A stretch of DNA of 64,000 nt from the NCBI GenBank assembly GCA_963971285.1, contig OZ020253.1:18798528-18862527 (forward strand). The letters run 5' to 3'. The notes under the pieces were generated by a model that ran no database searches, was not told the origin of the DNA, and was given only the letters and a program-made list of their open reading frames with translations. A program made the translations under genes and the position numbers. This DNA comes from Astropecten irregularis. Lineage: Eukaryota > Echinodermata > Asteroidea > Paxillosida > Astropectinidae. Below, in pieces: positions 13,191-24,576 of this stretch. Each line of letters starts with the position of its first letter. Position 1 is the first letter of the stretch.

Positions 13191-13430
13191 GGCCAATATC
13201 ATAGAGCTGCTTTTAAGCACAAAATTTGTTTTTGAAAGCTTGAAACGTTTTCCTTGATCAAACAGGATTACCAACCAAATTTTCAGTCATGTTTTATACT
13301 GCTTTTTGGGCCATGCTGAGCATAACATTCACAAGGAGTTTTGGCTGGCATACTGATTTTATTTACCAAAGTTTTTGGTGCTTAAGCAAATTTTGGTGCT
13401 TAAATTAAGCAGCTGTATGAAATAAGCTCC
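13191..13430. mobile_element. Family F TIR element
   Basis: Starts GGCCAATATCATAGAGCTGC and ends AGCAGCTGTATGAAATAAGC. It has the family's TTGGTGCTTAAGCAAATTTT inside. Confidence 0.65.
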
Positions 13431-13538
13431 ACGTTCAGCTGGTTCTAAAAGTAAAACAGCAAGATTTTTTTGTTAATTTTGATCAGATTTTTTCAGAGAC
13501 CAACACATTTTAATAAAACGACTTCCATTTTTGTTTTA

Positions 13539-13640
13539 GCCTTTGAGAAAGACCCTGCTAGGATCCAAATGTCAGGCCCTTCTAACTTCAAGGATTTTCA
13601 AGTCATTATTTTGGTCGATGAGCAGTTTGCAGCAGTAAAT
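13539..13640. repeat. Family A half element
   Basis: Only the right half: CTTTGAGAAAGACCCTGCTA, the GTCAGGCCCTTCTAACTTCA arm and the GAGCAGTTTGCAGCAG tail. Confidence 0.65.
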
Positions 13641-14084
13641 TTTCATTAAAATAGACCTTATCTTTGAAAAGAGTTTGTTCTTTAAGCCACTCTGTTATAC
13701 TGACATAATACTGACCGAAACACCCCATGGGTCTGCGTTTCATAAGGAAGGCGCCCTTAGGCTTGTTCCAGTTCCAAAATCAAATTGTGGGGTTGCTGCT
13801 CACACAGTGCAATTGCATTTCACCTGTGGGAATTGTAGTCACAGGCTTGAATCTAGTCCACTGGTGGTAGGCACTTGTCTACGGATACTGGAGAATTGAA
13901 AGTTCATTTTGAGGCTGATTGCTACAAATTGACGGATCCAGATCTTTTTATTCAGCTGTGTTCGCATGGGACTCGCTTCAGTAAAAAACAAACTCTTGTC
14001 AACTTAACCAATTTAGGCATCTAGGGATTCTAGGGACAGCCGGTAAAGTTCCTAAATTCTGTTGTTTTAGTCGGAGAGCCATAC

Positions 14085-14411
14085 GGTAACAGAAATCTTC
14101 ACAGATTTACGTATAACTTACAGGGTATAAAGATGGTGATGGTAGAAACATATCGTTAAAAGTTTTCCTTGCCTGAAATGCTGTACTAATTTATCCAGAA
14201 AAGAGTCAAACCAATGACCAAAAACAATTTTGATCTTTAAAAGATAACAAATTAATAACAGTGTAAAGATTGTTAAAATACTGTGGCCGTTTTTCACTGT
14301 TTTCTCAAGATGTGGACACCGTATTGGACTGATATTTTCACAGATGATTGTTACTGTATCTTCTTGATATTTTTGCCCATGAATTTGCATTTCTTTGACG
14401 AAAACCAAAGT
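14085..14411. mobile_element. Family C element, decayed ends
   Basis: Shares the core (CTTCACAGATTTACGTATAA, then GATGGTGATGGTAGAAACAT). It ends in CCAAAGTATTTAA. Confidence 0.6.
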
Positions 14412-14815
14412 ATTTAACCACAAATATTTGATTGTTAGATTAATGATTAATCAGTTAATGAATTACTTGCTAAGTTTCCACACTAAAATAATTAACAAAA
14501 GCCTCTCAAGTGAAACAGGGAAATCAAAACTAACTTTATATGATTAAAAGGATTTCATACATGTAGGATCTATAGTAAAGTGTAATGGTTCTTGTTCGTT
14601 CTCTAGCCGAGAACTTGTCATTTGCGTGAATCATCCATGTATTGAGTTTGAAATGGGAATAAATTGGTATTAAGTTAATCATTCAACACCAAGTAATGAA
14701 TTAACGGGTCAAGTTTAGGGAAGGAATTGGTGTAGGAGTACAACGTGTCAGTCTGCACTTTACTCACACTCTACTCTGCTGCCTCGTGGAGGCAGGAAGG
14801 AAGGACTTCCTCCAT

Positions 14816-15345
14816 GGGTACGTTCAGACTGCGTGTTAAATTTGTTTTTAAACAACAGTTTTAACCCGATCAGTTTTAGCAATATGTGTCTGGACGCTCT
14901 AAAACAGTTTTATATCTACTAAAACCGATCGGTTTTATCCACTGCTAAAACAAGTTAAAACTGCTCGGGAGGAGGGTTTAGCACTTAAAACCGATGGAGG
15001 TTACTGCTAAAACGTTGTTGGGACAGAATAACTTTCCATCATCATGTTTCAGTGCAGAGAAGCCTGACAGCTGGTTACGCAACACCTGTTGTGGCGCACT
15101 TGTTTATATTCAACACACATATAAATCCGCGCGCTTTATTTTATAACTGGAAGCCCGTACTGGGTCAAGGCACAGAGCATGTCCTCTTAAAGCCAAAAAT
15201 AAATCCGATCTGTTTTAATTTACTGCAAACAGTAAAACGACTTTTTAACTTTTAAAAACTAATTTTAACTTAACGACTTACCCCCCATTGTTGCCGAGCG
15301 GTTAAACTCAATTGGTTTTAAATAAAATGCTGTCTAAACGGATCC
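14816..15345. mobile_element. MITE rich in TTTTAAAAC-like motifs
   Basis: Ends GGTACGTTCAGACTGCG and (reverse complement) GGATCCGTTTAGACAGC are similar inverted repeats. Many AAAACCGATCGGTTTTA-like motifs lie inside. No coding region. Confidence 0.55.
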
Positions 15346-15825
15346 ACTCTCTCCAGCTAGACTACATGTAGCAGCATCAGCATTCCAGAGTCTGTTCTTA
15401 TCAGCCTTTGTAATGCAGTTAGTGTTGCCATTAATATTAGCATAACATGACTTGTAGATAAGATGTCAGTGTTTGATTGACACTGCAAACAAGTCACTTC
15501 CCTTCCAATTAAAGGTGTACACTAACGGCATTTGCATGTTATTGCAGGTGGATTTTAGTACATGTTGGCTTATCATGGACAGGTGTAGCTGAGCTTTTGA
15601 TTTATAGACCTTTTCAAGTAGGAAGGAGGATGGTAATAAAATGGTCATTATACTGAATCACAGAATGAGATGGGGCTACTGGTGCGGCTACAGAACTGGA
15701 GTTGCAGGTGTCATGGAATAGGTTGTTCAGCTTACGCCAATGTCTGATAAGTTTCATCACAGACATTAATTCGGACATCTAATCATTTCGGGCAGTGGAG
15801 TTTGTAACACCAGTGCAACCACCCT

Positions 15826-16067
15826 GGGGCCAATTTCATAGAGCCGCATAAGCACCAACATTTGCTTAAGCACCAAAAATGTTGGTAAATAAAATAATTA
15901 TGACAGCCAATTCGCCTTGTGAATGTTATGCTCGGATAATGGTCGAATACAAGTCAAAAGCACCAACATCATATGATAATTTGGTTTGATATCTGGTTTG
16001 TTCAAGGAAGATTTTTCATGCTGTCAAAGCAAATTATGTGCTTAAGCTGCTCTATGAAATTGGCCCC
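15826..16067. mobile_element. Family F TIR element, best ends
   Basis: Starts GGGGCCAATTTCATAGAGC and ends GCTCTATGAAATTGGCCCC, a 19-bp terminal inverted repeat. Inside are TAAGCACCAA motifs. Target duplication is unclear, perhaps CTG. Confidence 0.75.
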
Positions 16068-17890
16068 TGGGCCTTACACCTCTGGAGTCAGGTGCTGGTG
16101 TTTTCATTTTTATATCCACCTTGAGTTGTGTTTATGTTTAGTCTAATGTGGACAGGCTGAAGGAATCCATAGCCTAGAGGAAAGAAAGTCAAGGGGAGCT
16201 GCCTGGTTATGACCTCAGTATCAATACTGTCAGTCTCCTTAATGCCAGGGTATAAACTGGCATTAGGGTCATCAGTGAATGAGGTGTTTGCTCTTTGGTG
16301 GAGAGGTTGATTGACTGAGTGACTGCTAATTAGTCTACATTTACCCAGGGTCAGACTTCTGACTAGAGGGCTGGTAGCCTGAATGTCTGAGAGCAACCTG
16401 GTCCAGGGACAAGACCTGTTCTGCAAGTCTTTTGTGAATGCCTGCTGAACTGTTCTTCATCTGGGAGCTAGAGAGGGAGCATAGGGGTGCTCCCAAGTAA
16501 ATAGTTCCAAAATCCACCCGCCAAGCTCATTAATAAAAGTTAAGCACTCAATATATTTTAAATAAGAGAGTTGTGAGAGCTATGAAAATGAAGGATTGAA
16601 GAAATATGGCACTGGACCTCCTGCCTGGACTCTGGGCTTCCATTTGTGACCATTTTTGTTGCAATTGGGTGAGAAAGTGGGTCTTCTTCAGCTGCTTTAC
16701 AGAGGGATGTTTTTTTGAAAATGGCTTCTTTGACTGGAGTGATCCATACCTTGTTTTAGGGGTGGTCAGCTGAGAATGAGTATATCTCAAAAATTCAATG
16801 TTCACCCTACCATAAAATGAAAAGAAAATAAAAGGTGACATGTTCATCATCATTTTTCTGTGCAACTTGAACAGCTGTGAGAGTTATGTATATTTTTAAA
16901 TGATTTTTGAATTTTGAGAATTTATCACTATTGTCTATGGGAGTTTATTTACTTGGGTGCAACCATAGGGCAAGGAATGGTTTTGTCAGGGTTTGTGGCT
17001 GGTTGTTGTTTGTGGTCTGACCATGGAGCTGTTTGGAGACCTCTCTATAGTCAGACTGTTACTGTATCTTGCACAGTTGGACATTCTCAAAGCCGTATTC
17101 ATTTTAACAATGAGTCTTCTTCACAATAGCATTCATGCCTTTGTCTGAACATCCTTACTGTATCGTCTGAACCTCTTGGGTTACATGTGTACATGCAATG
17201 ACAGGGATCATCTACATGTATATGGAGAATCTGTACCACAGTACCTGTTAGTTAGTTTAAATACTTAGGGCCTATAATGTAGCTTTGTAAACCCTTATCT
17301 GGAATTCGCAATCTTTTGAATGGTTTGAGCTTAGCAGAGGTGTAGAAAGGTTTCAGGTCTTTTGAATATAGTTCTGATGACTCATCAGGCCACTGAACAG
17401 GTTTAGTTGAATAACTCAGTATTATACCATGGAGCTATAAAACTCCAAAAAGACTAAGGTAGTATGAGTATGTATGGAGTATGTATAATATTGAGTTATC
17501 TGAATATTATCAGTGGATCACCATCTGGTTTTTAGTTGAAAAATCTATTAAGATTAAACTGAAGTTTACCCAAGCTGATTACGTTGAACTGACAAAATGA
17601 CTCACTGTTTACTAACCAAAATTACTCATTTGCAGACTGTATTTTTATATTTTTATTTAAAAAAAATCATTATAGGGAATATTTTTATTTATATTTATTT
17701 ATTTTTTTAAAACATTTTTATTGTTTATTCATTTATTTTCTTCTTCTTTTTTTTTTTTTTTTTTGGGGGGGGGGGGTTTCTGCATAGACAAAAGAAGAAT
17801 TTGTTCTGAAATAAGAAATGAAGTGAAGTATGAAAATATACAATGACATAATGATAATGTTTTATATACAATGTAGGCCCTATTATACAA

Positions 17891-18046
17891 ATAATGAATG
17901 TTTATGAGTGGAATGGAAAAAATAATTTCATGAGGTGACAGATGGACTGTTCCATTTCACGAGGCGAAGCCGAGTGGAATGGAACAGTCCATCTGTCACC
18001 GAATGAAATTATTTTTTCCATTCTACGAATGTGAAACATTCATTAT
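17891..18046. repeat. Long perfect-type hairpin of about 70-bp stem
   Basis: A near-perfect inverted repeat centred on GAGGCGAAGCCGA. Arms include ACAGATGGACTGTTCCATT against AATGGAACAGTCCATCTGT, and outer AATAATGAATGTTT against AAACATTCATTATT. It is an almost continuous stem. Confidence 0.8.
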
Positions 18047-18415
18047 TTGTTTTATATAACATCTAAGTAGATCTTTGTCATTTGATTTTGATTGGAGGAT
18101 AACATTTTAAGAGTTAGCGAGACAAAAAAAGCTTAAAATCTTGGAAAACTATGCTCTTATTACAGTAACGCGCGTTGCACACCAACGCGTACGCGCGCAC
18201 GCAGTGACAAATAAATGGAACGCCGCTTGACCAATCACGTATTAGAGTCCCTGGCGTGCAATGGTACAAATCGGATGGCACCAAAAATGCACGGTGGATG
18301 GAACAAATTTCAACGGTTGTGACGTAAGCCATGAATTGGTATATTTATCACATATCACGTGACATACAATCCTCCAATCAAATGACAAGGATCTACTAAG
18401 GTGTTATATAAAGTA
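18047..18415. repeat. Inverted pair with CpG-rich, promoter-like centre
   Basis: Arms TTATATAACATCTAAGTAGA and the complement of ATCTACTAAGGTGTTATATA enclose a GC-richer core. The core has CCAATCACG (18231), TGACGTAA (18320) and TCACGTGAC (18355). It ends about 210 bp before exon 2. It shares the TTATATAAC-type edge with the adjacent hairpin, so the two may be one composite element. Confidence 0.6.
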
Positions 18416-18623
18416 CCGTGTATAATTTTGAATGTTACATGTATCGTCTTCCAAATTCCATCTTAGACTTTTTTACCCATTTTTGTTGTTGTAGCAATTG
18501 GTTGAAAAATGAATTCATTGCAATTTTCTTTTACCGGTAAACCAAACTGATTATTCTCTCCAAATTCTAATAAATTTGTTCACATTTTCCAATTTTTTCC
18601 AAATGTTTGTTTTCCTTTTGCAG

Positions 18624-18752
18624 GAAGTTGTGATATGTCGCATCCCTGTTCGCAGATCTGCACAAACATGCCAGGCATGAATCGTATCAAGTGTGAGTGC
18701 GAGTCTGGTCATATTCTCACAGCTAACGGTTTCTTCTGTATCAGCGAAAGCG
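18624..18752 (+). CDS. Exon 2: LDL-receptor-type EGF domain
   Basis: Encodes residues 27-69, a single complete EGF module. Six cysteines sit at 29, 35, 39, 50, 52 and 65, with the pattern C-x5-C-x3-C-x10-C-x-C-x12-C. The HPCSQICTNMPG motif is typical of LDL-receptor and fibulin-type EGF modules, where the chain after the third cysteine carries N-x-PG. The acidic D/N-x-D/E calcium-binding start is absent, so calcium binding is doubtful. The acceptor is a long pyrimidine run ending in TTGCAG and the donor is GTAAGT. Both edges are phase 1, so the exon is a symmetric module that could be skipped or duplicated without breaking the frame. A TTAA-flanked repeat begins only 34 bases after the donor. 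Confidence 0.9.
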
Positions 18753-18786
18753 GTAAGTCCACCTTAGCACGCTTCTTGTGAATTAA

Positions 18787-19136
18787 AAGTATAGTAGAGG
18801 ATTGGTAACATACCCAAACAGAAATGTTCACAGATTTATGTATAACTTGCAGGGTGTGAAGATGGTGGTGGTAGAAAAATGGCGTTAAAATATTTCCACC
18901 TGAAATGGTGTATTTATCCAGAAATTAGTAGAACAATGACTGAAAACAGTTCTTGGGGTAAGATCAAAACCATTTTTTATGTTTTACAAGAAAAATTGAG
19001 TCGGGACTTTGCTATTTAGCTCAAATTTTGACAGGTTTATTAGGGCCTATTTCATGTAGGCCTAGATACTGTACATTCTGGATTTGACAAAGTGTGAGTG
19101 CTTTTCTGTGACCTTTACCAATCATGTATTATACCT
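18787..19136. mobile_element. Family C element next to exon 2
   Basis: Flanked by TTAA on both sides (18783-18786 and 19137-19140). The ends AAGTATAGTAGAGGATTGGT and (reverse complement) AGGTATAATACATGATTGGT form imperfect inverted repeats. Length is 350 bp and there is no coding region. Confidence 0.75.
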
Positions 19137-20369
19137 TTAACGGAATTTCGGTTTCGGAGTTTCGGACCATTTTCAGTTTAAACCTGTGTAGTATGAACGC
19201 AAGGGGTTTGGGATGAAAAATTTAACTCCCGTTGTGACCGCAAAGGGTAGATCTTTTTCGGTCTCCAGATTACTGTGTGTGAATATAGCCCATGTGCCTG
19301 TGGAGAGACTGGGTATTCCAGATTAACATTGTAATTTATTTCTATCTAGGCCTTTAATTGTATAGATGGATTGTGTGTGATGTAAAAAACGAGGGAAAAA
19401 TTTGTCATCTTTATGGTGTGACTGTGACGACAATGAAAGTGCTTTTTTGGTGCGTAACTTTGCGTCAAATGCTGGTTACGTCTTTCCATTACCAAATTTC
19501 TTCTGTGATTGGTCAGTGAATAACTTGGAATGCGTTGATGATTAGATAGCATGACGCAGCTGAAACGCGTAAAAGAAAAAACTTTCACAAAGAAGGCGTC
19601 AGTTGCAAAATCGTCTATTGTATGAAGGTTATGTGCGTTATCGGTTTGGTAAGTTAGCACACTGTACTGTAAAGTAAAACCAAGTGTTTTTGTAGAAAAT
19701 TCTACGTTGGTTCATGGCAAATGTTACTATTTGTAATTTTTTTTATGTATTGCACAATGCACATGTATACATGTCAGTCTGCCAATTGTCCTATTCACTC
19801 TAGTTCTGTCAAAGTAAAGGTTCAAGTCGCAGACATCTAAACATCGTTCCCAATCCATTTGCCAGCCAGCCAGCCAGCCTGCAAACTGCAAAATCTAAAC
19901 AACTTTTTGTGTGTGTGTACAATACAATTACAAGTCTAGTTCAAGTGGAAACCGTAATAAAGTTACAATGTGCGTGGAGGAATGTCGATGGTGAATGGCA
20001 GTAACTTAATATGGGCGGGAGGAAGTTGACATCCAAAAGGAAACACTGTGCATATTTCATGTTTTCCCAATAAGCAGGAGACCATGGACATCCACTGCTG
20101 CTAGACCACTTGACATACCTTTCCTACTGAAGCCAAACATGGTTTATTTATACTGACAATGGCAGGATTTATAGTGGACCCCTTTGGCTTATTCAGGAGT
20201 ACCATTCCAGGAGGACTGTACATACCCTCCTTTGAAGTTACATGAAATTTCTTTCTTTGTGTTGGTTTTCTTTCTCATGTGAACTAATCTGAGTACATTA
20301 TTTTAGCCTAATCATTCAATAACCACAAGGGAAACTGAGTGGATAATTTTATGACATTGCCATTGGAAA

Positions 20370-20505
20370 GTGAACAAAGACAAATTGACTGGAGCAGGAT
20401 TTGAACCAGCGACCTCCGGATATTGTACCGGTGCTCTTACCAACTGAGCCATCCAGCCCTATGTTGGCGGTGTCCCTAATAGTAAATTATCTTTGTTTGT
20501 TTGGC
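20370..20505 (-). repeat. SINE-1 (tRNA-derived), best-preserved head
   Basis: Read on the minus strand it has an A box (TGGCTCAGTTGG) and a perfect B box (GGTTCAAATCC), with a CCGG...CCGG anticodon-like stem between them. The leader (CTATTAGGGACACCGCCAAC) precedes the head. It cannot be folded into a full tRNA because the acceptor ends do not pair. Confidence 0.75.
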
Positions 20506-21606
20506 AGTCAGAAGCTGTGAAACCATGCACATACTGCTATATCCAAAGGATCATTTAAGATGCACAACATTAGCAATGCTGCAACCTGAGAAACAGTACG
20601 TCTACATGGAGATCACTAAAAGACGATATGTTTTTTTATCAGATTATTATTTGTTGGTTGTTAATATCTGGCATGTGTGGCCATCATGATTGTTTCAATT
20701 CTGTGATAAATCCACCCTGATTTAGATTAGCGATCGTAAATTTCACTCACAACATCTGAGCGTCATCTTTGATCAGATCATGGGAGAACCAGTAGACGGG
20801 CTCAACAGGTCTGGTGAATTTTGGTCCAAGACTAGTCAGACAGGCGCACAACTGAAGTCACTTAAGAGGGCATTATAAAAGCCGTGTGATGCTGTTAATG
20901 TCGCGTGACGACAACGTAGCCTGTCGGAAATTGGGCGGCATAAGCAGAGCCTGAAACTGAAAGTCAAATTCACCCCGTCAGTTCATTGTAACAGATTTCC
21001 TGACCTAGATATAACTTCAGCTCAGGAGGTACATGCTCTAGCCCCCATGTGAATACCAGCCAGATTTGCATTATTTTTATGACATTGACAGACGCCTCGC
21101 AGCCCCTACCGAGGGGGTAATTACCGAAAGGGCAGCTCTAGAAGCTGGCTGGCCCCTCCATCCAACAGCATTTTTGGCAGCATTTGCCACCTTCAAATTC
21201 CTTTTGTCATGGTGTGAATTTCAGTCTGGCCAAATTGTTGTCAAGGTAAGGAATGCCAAGGGTAGAGCCATAAAAAGTTGAAAGCCTAGAGTGATATAAG
21301 GCATCAATTGGCAGCACTGATGCCCTTAAGGGTAGTGGATATTGATATAGGTTGAAAGAGAAAGAAAGAAAAGACACAAATTATACCAAATTGACACATT
21401 GAACCAAATTATCCAGGTATGATGTCACTGAGTTATATGTGGCTGGATCGCATATTTGCTGGACATTTCAAGGTTTCTAGTCTTCAAATCGGCTCTGATG
21501 AGTGATACATGTGTAGACACTTTCCAGAGAAGCTTTTAAGAAGAAAAACACAAAAACAAACAATTTCTTTCCTCTAAGAACAAAGATGATTGAACAAAGA
21601 CATTAT

Positions 21607-21752
21607 GAACAAAGTTAATTGACTATTAGGGATACATAACCAACATACTGTAGGGCTGGATAGCTCAGTTGGTAAGAGGGCCAGTGTGGTATTCAGGAGG
21701 TTGCTGGTCTGAATCCGGCTCCAGTCAATTTTTATTTGTTAACTTTTCAATG
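21607..21752 (+). repeat. SINE-1 (tRNA-derived)
   Basis: Leader, A box (TAGCTCAGTTGG), a B-box region changed to GGTCTGAATCC, and the tail CCAGTCAATTTTTATTTGTT. It faces away from the opposite copy at 20370. Confidence 0.7.
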
Positions 21753-23092
21753 TTTATCCTCTATACAAACGCTCTGAGAAGCCCAAACTTTCATCACACC
21801 AATTAAATAGCTGGTATGAAACTTTAGGTATGAATGCAGCATGCATGCAAATTTTCCTCTGATCAGCTGATTTCAGCTGTTTGTGTTTCTGCAATGGCAA
21901 TAAATATATACTCTTTATAGTGGCGTAATTGTTGGCTGTGCATTGTGTGAATACGTAAAATTTTATGATGTCTGTGAATTGTAGTAAAGCCAGATTACCC
22001 GGTAATACTTTTATTTATTTCTGGGAACTGCGATACAAAGCGAATTTTGATGACGCAAACAATAAATAATCGCTGCTTTTTCTATTGTGACGGAAGAAAA
22101 TTTGCTTCTTTTCCTGGGCTATACAAAGCTTCCTCGTAATCCAAATTGCATTTAGAGTATCATACTTCAAAAATGCACTTCAACACTAAATCTCATTCTA
22201 TTTGGATACTTTGTGGCTGTGTAATCTTTTAAAAGGAGGGGGGAAAATGTCAAATATTTTGAGGTTTTTTTCAGTGGCGGTCTTCCTTCAAGCATGGAGA
22301 CTTTTTACAACAACAAAAAATGCTGGAAAAGAAAGAAAGAGAGGAATTTGTATGTCAGTTGGACAAAACAAGTCAGCGTTGGCGCAACACCATACAAATG
22401 ACACAGTTTGATACATGTAAATACTGGTAGGGCCTACACATGCTGTATAAATAATGTGTACGAACATGTTTAAACAGCCTTCCAAGTTCCAGCCTAATGG
22501 GAGAAATTGATGACTTTCTTATGACAGCGCCTTTAGAGGAAGGTCTTTATATGGGACCTAGGGATTGGGGAGGGGGGTAATAGTGTATGAGGGGGGTAAA
22601 ATAATGTCAGTGCATCCGTTGTAGAAGTATTGATCGGCATAAAAACCATTTGTTCATGCACAATATCCAGAGGAAACGTACAGTGCATCTTACATTGTAC
22701 GAATCACAGTTGACCTGCTCAGCAGGTGATAAGCCCACAAAATGTGTGTTAATAATTGAGCGGCCAGCGGAATAATATGGACCACTCTTTCTTTTAAAAA
22801 GATCCTCTCTTTAATGTCCATCCCGTGAAAAGAATTTGGAGCAGGCAGGTGCAGACTGAGCATGGCGGAGTCCAGGGGGAGACTTGTCACGCCATTTTAT
22901 TGGATTTTTATAGGAAGTTTGTCTGGAGCTCTTTTAATATTATCCAGACGGAACTCCTGTGAAACATGGACATTCCTTTGGAATGAATTCACCCGAATAC
23001 TATCTGTTCCAGATAATCAAAAACATTTTGTGTGAACGAGACATGGACACAAAAATGTTAAATGTATTAATATTAATCCTGTCAACTCAAAT

Positions 23093-24110
23093 GATAAACT
23101 GCTGCAAACTGCTCATCAGCCAAAATAATGACCTGAAGTATAGGATGCTCATAGTTAGGAGGTTGTGCTGTTTGGATCCCAGCAGGATCTTTTTCAAAGT
23201 TGGCATTATTAATCCTAGCAGGATCTTTCTCAAAGTCTTAGACCAAGACATGTTGGTCCTAGCAGGATCTTTCTCAAAACCTTTGACATATCAGTCCTAG
23301 TAGGATCTTATTCAAAACCGTAGACATTTTGGTCCAAGCAGGATCTTTCTCAAAACCTTAGACATTTTGGTCCAAGCAGGATCTTTCTCAAAACCTTAGA
23401 CATGTTGGTCCAAGCAGGATCTTTCTTTAAAACCTTAGACATTTTGGTCCAAGCAGGTTCTTTCTCAAAACCTTAGACATTTTGGTCCGAGCAGGATCTT
23501 TCTCAAAACTTAGACGTGTTGGTCCTAGCAGGATATTTTTCAAAACCTAGACATGTTGGTCCAAGCAGGAGCTTTCTCAAAGCCTTCTTGACATGTTGGT
23601 CCTAGCAGGATATTTTTCAAAACCTAGACATGTTGGTCCAAGCAGGAGCTTTCTCAAAGCCTTCTTGACATGTTGGTCCTAGCAGGATATTTTTCAAAAC
23701 CTAGACATGTTGGTCCTAGCAGGATCTTTCTCAAAACCTAGACATGTTGGTCCTAGCAGGATCTTTCTCAAAGCCTTCTTGACATGTTGGTCCTAGCAGG
23801 ATCTTTCTCAAAGCCTTCTTGACATGTTGGTCCTAGCGGGATATTTTTCAAAACCTAGACATGTTGGTCCTAGCAGGATCTTTCTCAAAGCCTTCTTGAC
23901 ATGTTGGTCCTAGCAGGATCTTTCTCAAAACTTAGACATGTTGGTCCTAGTAGGATCTTTCTCAAAGCCTTCTTGACATGTTGGTCCTAGCTGGATCTTT
24001 CTCAAAGCCTTCTTGACATGTTGGTCCTAGCTGGATCTTTCTCAAAGCCTTCTTGACATGTTGGTCCTAGCTGGATCTTTCTCCAAGCCTCCTTTCCCTG
24101 AGCATTATTA
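23093..24110. repeat. Family A element expanded into a minisatellite
   Basis: Starts with the family A tail in reverse (AAACTGCTGCAAACTGCTCA, then ATAATGACCTGAA) and the arm TTAGGAGG. It then holds about 24 tandem units of 36-42 bases from about 23160 to 24105. A typical unit reads GACATGTTGGTCCTAGCAGG then ATCTTTCTCAAAGCCTTCTT. At 23513-23700 two variants alternate, giving a roughly 77-base higher-order repeat. The unit is the internal GATCCTAGCAGGATCTTTCTC segment present once or twice in other copies. Confidence 0.85.
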
Positions 24111-24576
24111 ATCTAGCCTAGGATTTGTTTGCATGGTTCTTATTTTATTGATATGCTGTACATTTACAAATTCCTCAGCCTAGCCTTAAGGTTAACATTT
24201 ATGGGAACTTTTATTGTCGTTATCGGGCATCGACTCTGAATTTTATTGGAATGTCAACTAAAGTCACATACTCACATTCTAGCATGACTACAGACAAACA
24301 TTGTTAACATCACACTCACATGAGAGTGTTGTTTTCTAGATAACCTTATATCTGCTATCAGCAGACTGGTCACAGCTCGGCTCCCAGGCCAGCAATTGTT
24401 TAAAATTCACAACACGTCCCTGAAAATCCAGACACTTTTGTCATTGTGTGCGTGTGTGTGTTTTGCAGTATGTGGAAATGTCAGGCTTTTGTGAGCATTT
24501 CTGCCATGAGCTGCTGTTTCAACCTCCCCCCCTCTCAACTAATTGGAGGTAAATACGTTGTATGTCAGATGCAGGT

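Larger units (their letters stand above)
1125..18623 (+). other. Intron 1 (17.5 kb) with scattered repeats
   Basis: GT-AG intron between signal peptide and first EGF exon. It holds SINE fragments, copies of inverted-repeat family A, two copies of TTAA family C, three copies of family F, several hairpin MITEs and poly-G tracts, listed separately. Long stretches (about 1130-2600, 8150-9900, 10250-13150 and 16100-17850) show no gene or clear repeat. The 10380-10910 part has mixed composition and no repeat copy, so it could hold regulatory sequence, but nothing specific supports that. Confidence 0.75.

Noticed and set aside
20398-20460. Possible tRNA gene (good A and B boxes)
   Set aside because: Acceptor arms do not pair, and the same head occurs in several copies joined to a shared leader and tail, so it is a SINE.
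23160-24105. Regular array that could suggest CRISPR
   Set aside because: The units are contiguous tandem copies without unique spacers, in a eukaryotic intron, and derive from family A.
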